Source of the DNA: Meiothermus sp.
GTDB lineage: Bacteria; Deinococcota; Deinococci; Deinococcales; Thermaceae
DNA length: 64,000 bases
Assembly: GCF_026004055.1 (NCBI RefSeq)
Contig: NZ_BPIJ01000002.1
Coordinates: forward strand, 931,803 to 995,802
Reading direction: 5' to 3'
The notes beneath the pieces were generated by a model. That model did not search any database and was not told where the DNA came from. It saw only the letters and a list, made by a program, of their open reading frames with translations. Positions 59,220 to 64,000 of the stretch are shown here, in pieces. Position numbers and translations under genes: made by a program. Position 1 is the first letter of the stretch. Every line of letters begins with the position of its first letter.

Positions 59220-59480
59220 CTACATTCACCATCCAAAGGCGCATCCAACACCTACAGGAGCCTCGTCCTTGTGAGCAGGCTGTTTGCCGATGAAGCAAAC
59301 GAGTAGGGGCTGGCCTCATCATTCTTGCGGTTGTAGGAGCTAGACGGCTTGACGTTCTGCAGATGCCCCCAATAACGGAAAACCGCCCGCATCCTACCGA
59401 TTATGGCGGTGAACCTGTCATCCGGGGCAGGCTTCGGCACCCTAGTCAACCGAAGAACGATGATCCAACACGGGTCGCTG
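59220..59480. other. Gene-free stretch with possible decayed coding remnant
   Basis: An open frame on the minus strand, 59252-59449 (65 codons), has a protein-like composition, including PAPDDRFTAIIGRMRAVFRY, but poor codon usage for this genome and no family match. It may be a relic. Nothing else was recognised. Confidence 0.3.
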
Positions 59481-59486
59481 TAAAGT
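59481..59486 (+). promoter_or_regulatory. Leaderless -10 box TAAAGT
   Basis: It lies seven bases before the ATG at 59494; no ribosome site. Confidence 0.55.
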
Positions 59487-59493
59487 AGCTACT

Positions 59494-60573
59494 ATGCGTG
59501 TTTTGGGCTTGATGTCGGGCACTTCGGTGGATGCGGTGGATTTGCTGCTTTGCGATTTGGAGGGGCGGCCTCCCAAGCTCACCTGGCGGGTGCTGCAACA
59601 CAAAGAAGCCCCCTTTCCAGCCCTGTTGCGGGCAGAGATTATCCGTACCCTCAAATCCCAGGCCTCTACCCGCGAGGTGGCCCGGTTGCATCATGCTATG
59701 GGCCGTTTTTATGCCGACGCTGCGGCTGAATATAAAGGTCAGGTGGATCTGGTCGCTTCTCACGGGCAGACCGTCTGGCACGAGCCGCCTCAGGCTACCT
59801 TGCAGCTTGGCGAGCCCGCCTATCTTGCCGAGGCGCTGGAAGTGCCGGTGGTGTCCGATTTTCGTCCTTCGGACATGGCCTTGGGTGGGGAGGCTGCTCC
59901 CCTTGTGCCCTACCCCGATCTACTGCTCTATGGCGAGGCAGGCGTGAATCGCGCTATTCACAACATCGGGGGTATCTCCAACCTAACCTACCTACCCGCC
60001 GACCTGAACCCTGAAAATGTCCGGGCTTTTGATACCGGCCCGGGCAATGCCTTGTTGGACGAAGCCGCAAGCCGGCTGGGTTTGAGACAGGATACCGGTG
60101 GAGCTATAGCGGCTTCAGGCAAGCCAGACCACTTGTTGCTCGAGCGCTGGCTCAGCCACCCCTACTTTGCGCGTAAGCCTCCCAAATCCACCGGCCGTGA
60201 GCTGTGGAACCTAGAAATGCTGGACGAGGACGCCTCCCTGCCCCCCGCCGACTTGCTTGCGACCCTGACCCTGTTCACGGCCCATTCCATTGCCCGGGCC
60301 TACCAGGAGTTTGTGCTCCCGTGGGGGCTGGACGAAATCTGGGTGGCGGGTGGGGGGGCCTACAACAGCACCCTTATGCAGCACCTCAAGGCACTGTTGC
60401 CGGTACCGGTGTATACCTTTGAGCAAAAAGGCCAGAACTCCAAGCACCGCGAAGCGCTTTGTTTTGCCGTACTGGGCTACCTTCGCTACCTCGAGCTGCC
60501 CAATGTCCTCAAACAGACTACCGGCGCGCGCAGGAATGCCATTGCCGGAAAAATCACGCTACCCTCGCAATGA
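59494..60573 (+). CDS. anmK: Anhydro-N-acetylmuramic acid kinase
   Basis: 359 residues. MRVLGLMSGTSVDAVDLLLC (phosphate-binding loop), VDLVASHGQTVWHEP, NIGGISNLTYLP, FDTGPGNALLDEA and IWVAGGGAYNSTLM identify AnmK. It converts 1,6-anhydroMurNAc plus ATP and water to MurNAc-6-phosphate for cell-wall recycling. Confidence 0.95.
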   Translation: MRVLGLMSGTSVDAVDLLLCDLEGRPPKLTWRVLQHKEAPFPALLRAEIIRTLKSQASTREVARLHHAMGRFYADAAAEYKGQVDLVASHGQTVWHEPPQATLQLGEPAYLAEALEVPVVSDFRPSDMALGGEAAPLVPYPDLLLYGEAGVNRAIHNIGGISNLTYLPADLNPENVRAFDTGPGNALLDEAASRLGLRQDTGGAIAASGKPDHLLLERWLSHPYFARKPPKSTGRELWNLEMLDEDASLPPADLLATLTLFTAHSIARAYQEFVLPWGLDEIWVAGGGAYNSTLMQHLKALLPVPVYTFEQKGQNSKHREALCFAVLGYLRYLELPNVLKQTTGARRNAIAGKITLPSQ

Positions 60574-60592
60574 CCCTGCTCTTGCAAAAAAC

Positions 60593-60669
60593 TGGTGGGC
60601 CGTGCAGGACTTGAACCCGCGACCTGGCGATTATGAGTCGCTTGCTCTGACCAACTGAGCTAACGGCCC
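60593..60669 (-). tRNA. tRNA with CAT anticodon, probably tRNA-Ile2
   Basis: 77 bases with encoded CCA. Acceptor stem GGGCCGT/ACGGCCC, anticodon loop CTCATAA (CAT). The anticodon stem and surroundings (GCGACTCATAATCGC, GGTCGC) resemble the lysidine-modified tRNA-Ile of E. coli more than elongator tRNA-Met. Assignment rests on that similarity. Confidence 0.85.
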
Positions 60670-60679
60670 CCAAGCAGGT

Positions 60680-60708
60680 AGTCTAGCGGTTTTATGGCTT
60701 TTGCTCAA
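60680..60708 (-). promoter_or_regulatory. Promoter of the CAT-anticodon tRNA
   Basis: On the minus strand TTGAGC (60703-60708), a 17-base spacer, TAGACT (60680-60685), ten bases before the tRNA. Confidence 0.8.
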
Positions 60709-61211
60709 CGTGGGGGAGGCGGGTGCTTGTCCTGGCCGGTGAGCTGATCCTCGAGCTCGCCAATATAAGCCGCTAGGGTGTTGCCGGCTTTTTCGATGTC
60801 CTCGCGTAGCTCGTGTTCTACCCGGTCAATCCGCTCGACTACCTGTTGTAGCTTGGCCTCGAGCCCCGCCGGGCTCTGGGCTTTGAGGCTCTCGAGTTCT
60901 CCCTCGAGCCACTTTTTGAGTTCGGAGAAGCGACTGGCCTCGGCCTCGTCGGCCAGTTTGCGGGTAGAAAGCAGCTCGCGGGCGTACTTCTTGACCTCGA
61001 GTAAAGCAGCGGTCTCGAGCCCCACCGTGTACAGAAAATAGATCACTACCAACACCGCCATGATGGCAAGCATCACGATGCCAAAAGGCGCATTTACCTG
61101 GGTAAATATCAACGAAAGCGGCTTCTCCTCACTAAAAACCGCCCAGTTGCGCCAGGCAAAAACCGCCATCAAGACGATTACGACCAGCAGAAAAACATTT
61201 CGACCCCGCAT
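60705..61211 (-). CDS. LapA-like two-helix membrane protein with coiled coil
   Basis: 168 residues. Two helices (VFLLVVIVLMAVFAWRNWAV and FGIVMLAIMAVLVVIYFLYTV) with a short connecting segment, the DUF1049/LapA arrangement, then a cytoplasmic Glu/Lys/Leu-rich coiled coil (about 75-150). E. coli LapA/LapB regulate LPS synthesis; the role here is unknown. Its stop overlaps the tRNA promoter. Confidence 0.65.
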   Translation of the reverse strand: MRGRNVFLLVVIVLMAVFAWRNWAVFSEEKPLSLIFTQVNAPFGIVMLAIMAVLVVIYFLYTVGLETAALLEVKKYARELLSTRKLADEAEASRFSELKKWLEGELESLKAQSPAGLEAKLQQVVERIDRVEHELREDIEKAGNTLAAYIGELEDQLTGQDKHPPPPR

Positions 61212-61409
61212 CTTTAGCCTCGAACGGGATTATATCCCTAACGATACGTTAAGTGTTCTCCATTTGATTGGAGTCAGGCCCATCCCAGACCCGAAACTTC
61301 TCGTGGGGTACTTGAGTATGGTTTGACCTACCTAAAAACTGCGCCTCCTACAATACAGCTTGCTCAAAAGTGATGACAAACACACGACAATCCTGAAAGC
61401 AAGGACACC

Positions 61410-62147
61410 CTAGGGCAGCATCGGCTCCGCGGTGTCCTCGGTAAGCCGCAAAAAGAACTCTTCCAGATCGAAAGAGCCGTGCTGGTGCAGGAGTTCTTGG
61501 GGAGAGCCCAAGGCTAGCAGACGGCCCCGGTGTACCAGGGCTACCCGGTCGGCGACCTGTTCGGCCAGATGGAGCTGGTGGGTGGCGTACAGCACCGCCC
61601 GCCCGTTCTTGGAGTAGTCTTGCAGAAGGTTTTTGACCAGCCGGGTGGCATGCGGGTCGAGCCCTACCATTGGCTCGTCCAGGATGAGCGCCGGGGGCGC
61701 GTGCAGCAGACTCAGGGCCAGCGAGAGCTTTTGCCGCATGCCGTGGGAGTAGGTTTCGATGAGGGAAGAAGCAAAGCGATCCAGACGAAACTGCACCAGG
61801 AGTTCCTCGATGCGGGCCTCGGCCCGATCCCTGGGGAGCCGGTAGACCCCGGCGGCAAAGCGCAGGAGCTCGAGGCCCGACAGCTTGCCGTACAGGTAGG
61901 GCCGGTCGGGTACATAGCCAAACTGGGCTTTGGCCCGCACCGGGTCTTTCCAGACATCCACCCCGTTTACCAGTGCCCGGCCCCGGCTGGGTCGCAGCAA
62001 CCCCACCAGGGCCTTGATGGTGGTGCTTTTGCCAGCCCCGTTGGGCCCTAGTAGGGCCAGGGTTTCGCCGGGGCGCACCTCGAGGTTCAGGCCCTCCAGG
62101 GCCACAAACGGGCCATACCGCTTGCTCAGGTCTTGCAGCAGGATCAT
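61410..62147 (-). CDS. Stand-alone ABC ATPase (CcmA/NatA-like)
   Basis: 245 residues from the ATG at 62147 (a GTG two codons earlier is possible). Walker A LGPNGAGKSTT; signature YSHGMRQKLSLALSL; Walker B LILDEPMVGLDP; H-switch YATHQLH. The SHGMRQKL signature is common in ATPases of ABC-2-type exporters. TTTAAT precedes the ATG by seven bases. No permease gene adjoins; the 198-base gap to the LapA-like gene is empty. Confidence 0.87.
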   Translation of the reverse strand: MILLQDLSKRYGPFVALEGLNLEVRPGETLALLGPNGAGKSTTIKALVGLLRPSRGRALVNGVDVWKDPVRAKAQFGYVPDRPYLYGKLSGLELLRFAAGVYRLPRDRAEARIEELLVQFRLDRFASSLIETYSHGMRQKLSLALSLLHAPPALILDEPMVGLDPHATRLVKNLLQDYSKNGRAVLYATHQLHLAEQVADRVALVHRGRLLALGSPQELLHQHGSFDLEEFFLRLTEDTAEPMLP

Positions 62148-62224
62148 CGCCACGATTAAAGCCTAAGGCCCAAAGCCCAAAGCCACGGTGCAAAAGCGGC
62201 GCTCGAGCCCTAGCTCAAGGGGGT

Positions 62225-63541
62225 TTACCTTAGTTCTTCTAAGGCCCGTCGCAGGATGGCATCTTTGTTCAGATCTACCTCGGCCTGGCCGCGCTCAGCG
62301 GGCAGGTTCACCGCAGGGCGGGGCTGGCTGAAGCTGAACTTGCCCTGGGCGTCGGCCTTGGTCGTAAAGCTCTGGCCGCCGATGGTGAGGGTTACGTTCT
62401 CGCCCGGCTTAGCTCCGGCGCCCTCGAAGGCCACCGGTACTTCAAAGCGGGTGTCCTTGACCTCGATATCGGGCTTGATGCCCTCCTTGTTGATGCCCCG
62501 GCGCTTAGGGGTGAGCCATTCGAAGGTGACCAGGGTCAGGTCGCCGCCGTTGGCTAGGTCAATTACGTTCTGCCCCACGCCCTTGCCGAAAGAGGTTTCG
62601 CCGATTACCTTGGCCCGTCCGGTGTCCTGTATGGCGCCCGCCACGATCTCCGAGGCCGAGGCCGAGTTGCCGTTGATCAGCACCACCATGGGGCCGCTCC
62701 AGGTGACCTGGCCGTTGGCCTCGCAGTAGAGCCGGGTCTCGGTGCGGGTGCGGGTATACACAATGGGTCCTTCACGGATGAAGGCCCGCGCTACCTGGCA
62801 GCCCTGATCCAGCAGGCCGCCCCCGTTGTCGCGCAGGTCGAAGACCAGCTTTTGTACCCCGCGCTGTTTCATCTCGTTCAGAGCGGCATTTAGTTGTTCA
62901 ATCACCCGCACATTGCCGAAGGTCTCGAGGGCCACATACCCCACATTGCCCGGCAGGATGGTCTTGGAAACCGAGATAATTTCCACCCGCTGCCGGATCA
63001 TCTCGAAGCGAAGGAGGGCGTTGGTACCGTCGCGGCGGACGCCGATGGTGACCTTGGTGTTCTGGGGCCCCCGGATCTGGGCCACAATTTCGTTCAGGTC
63101 GAGCTTGGTGACATCCTGACCGTTGACCTCGACGATGATATCGCCGGCCTTGATGCCCGCATTGAAGGCCGGCAGCCCCCGGATGACCCCTTGTACCCGC
63201 GCGCCGCCGCCATTCTCGTTGGGCGCAAGGGTGGCGCCAATGCCAAAAAATTCACCCTGCACGTCCTGGTTGCGTAGGCTGGCCCGCTGAGGGGGCGAGT
63301 AGCTGGTAAACTCATCGTCCAAAGCCCCCAGCATGCCCCGAATGCCGCCCTCCAGCACGCGATTGAGCTTATCGGCCTCGAGGCGGGTCAAATACTGGTT
63401 CTGGATGAGTTGGTAGGTTTGCACCAGGGCTTGTCCATAGGGGTTACGGTTAAAGGCCTCGACTGCCCCCCCCGCAAGCTGGGCATAGACCAGGGCGGCT
63501 AGAATGCCGCCCGCCACAATTAACCAGGCTCTACGCTTCAT
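62225..63541 (-). CDS. C-terminal processing protease (S41, CtpA-like)
   Basis: 438 residues from the ATG at 63541 (AGGTG nine bases before it). Signal-anchor helix (RAWLIVAGGILAALVYAQLA). PDZ domain with GVIRGLPAFNAGIKAGDIIV and EVNGQDVTKLDL (about 115-165). The catalytic Ser is in LINGNSASASEIVAGA and Lys in GETSFGKGVGQ, as in CtpA. Periplasmic protease for processing or quality control. Confidence 0.92.
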   Translation of the reverse strand: MKRRAWLIVAGGILAALVYAQLAGGAVEAFNRNPYGQALVQTYQLIQNQYLTRLEADKLNRVLEGGIRGMLGALDDEFTSYSPPQRASLRNQDVQGEFFGIGATLAPNENGGGARVQGVIRGLPAFNAGIKAGDIIVEVNGQDVTKLDLNEIVAQIRGPQNTKVTIGVRRDGTNALLRFEMIRQRVEIISVSKTILPGNVGYVALETFGNVRVIEQLNAALNEMKQRGVQKLVFDLRDNGGGLLDQGCQVARAFIREGPIVYTRTRTETRLYCEANGQVTWSGPMVVLINGNSASASEIVAGAIQDTGRAKVIGETSFGKGVGQNVIDLANGGDLTLVTFEWLTPKRRGINKEGIKPDIEVKDTRFEVPVAFEGAGAKPGENVTLTIGGQSFTTKADAQGKFSFSQPRPAVNLPAERGQAEVDLNKDAILRRALEELR

Positions 63542-63753
63542 ATTCTCGTTCACCTAAGTTCATAGTGTAGCGGCAATGAATGAGAGCGAAGTGTTCATCA
63601 GAGGACAAACCAAGTTGCATGACGCTGCAGGTCTGGGTTGGCATGGTGCCCAGGCTGCCCATGAGAGCCTTGGGTGCGGAAAGAGCATGGTGTAGCCAAT
63701 GAAAAAACCGTTTTTGCACAGTTTTTGAATCGATTTGGGCTTAAAGTGGGGGT

Positions 63754-64000
63754 ATGCGAGCCCTCGCCATAGCAGTTTTTCTTTGGATTTCCCTGGCTTT
63801 GGCCGGGCCAGATGGCATTTACTATGCCCTCGAGAACCGCATCGAAAAAGGCCAGATTGTTACGGTTGGCATCCCCCAACGCATCAAGATTGGCGGGGTA
63901 GGCCAGCTCGAGGCCCTGCTAACCAAAGCCGCCCGCCCTGCGCGGGAAGCCCGCTGGATTTTCGACGAGACCCTGAAGGACTGGGTGCTCTCCGACCAGA
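63754..64000 (+). CDS. VanW-like protein with N-terminal PG-binding domain, partial
   Basis: The gene leaves the window at 64000 after about 82 residues. Signal peptide MRALAIAVFLWISLALAG. GVGQLEALLTKAARPAREAR and WIFDETLKDWVLSDQ resemble the PG_binding_4 module found before VanW or L,D-transpeptidase domains. TAAAGT (63742-63747) lies six bases before the ATG. Confidence 0.6.
   Translation, partial: MRALAIAVFLWISLALAGPDGIYYALENRIEKGQIVTVGIPQRIKIGGVGQLEALLTKAARPAREARWIFDETLKDWVLSDQ

Noticed and set aside
59252-59449. 65-codon minus-strand ORF between carD and anmK
   Set aside because: Codon use is unlike neighbours and there is no start signal; kept only as a possible relic.

Overview
The window looks like a chromosome segment of a Meiothermus-type bacterium (Thermaceae, Deinococcota). 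The protein repertoire is thermophile-like: a NapA-type antiporter, an SLH-domain outer-membrane protein, a dnaX gene with a nine-A slippery run, and mannosyl/glucosylglycerate enzymes. GC is about 60 percent or more, many genes have leaderless TANNNT promoters, and the hexamer CTCGAG is far commoner than chance. The genus is inferred from gene content and style, not from a marker gene.

Layout. 1-3.1 kb: end of a polysaccharide locus (flippase, Wzz-like protein), repeat elements and a YhhN protein. 3.1-11.5 kb: one minus-strand LacI-controlled operon for uptake and breakdown of a glycosidic compatible solute (regulator, binding protein, two permeases, ATPase, GH63 hydrolase, GH13_18 phosphorylase). 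11.6-21.6 kb: mostly housekeeping genes (lipoprotein hydrolase, CsoR/CstR-family regulator, dnaX, Y-family polymerase, SLH-OMP, CBS protein plus NapA antiporter, LysM-NlpC/P60 hydrolase, TM2 protein). 21.6-33.9 kb: a complete type I CRISPR-Cas locus, in the order cas6, vapBC-like pair, cas3, cas8-like, cas7, cas5, cas1, cas2, cas4, leader, and an array of 33 repeats and 32 spacers.

33.9-48.8 kb: tRNA-Leu, dxs, an NTN hydrolase, a macrodomain protein, an MFS pump, tsaE, a second sugar ABC importer without its own ATPase, and a MacAB-like efflux set with a secreted partner. 48.8-54.3 kb: a LOG-family gene whose 3' end is replaced by a mobile-element fragment, then an exopolysaccharide cluster (WbaP-like, WecG-like, GDP-mannose 3,5-epimerase-like) and two tandem M23 peptidases. 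54.3-64 kb: more repeats, an MFS protein, cupin, DUF2227 protein, tetR-carD, anmK, tRNA-Ile2, a LapA-like protein, an ABC ATPase, a CtpA-type protease and the start of a VanW-like gene.

The gene-poor gaps are mosaics of non-autonomous repeats. A 342-bp MITE-like element with terminal inverted repeats occurs in four full copies and one truncated copy. A second, 131-bp inverted-repeat element occurs twice in opposite orientations. Several shorter repeat modules recur around them, sometimes nested or inverted. The most interesting material is the CRISPR-Cas locus (helicase-HD order in Cas3, toxin-antitoxin insertion, paired leader motifs), the MITE families, the CTCGAG excess, the dnaX slippage site, the CstR-like regulator, and the compatible-solute operon.
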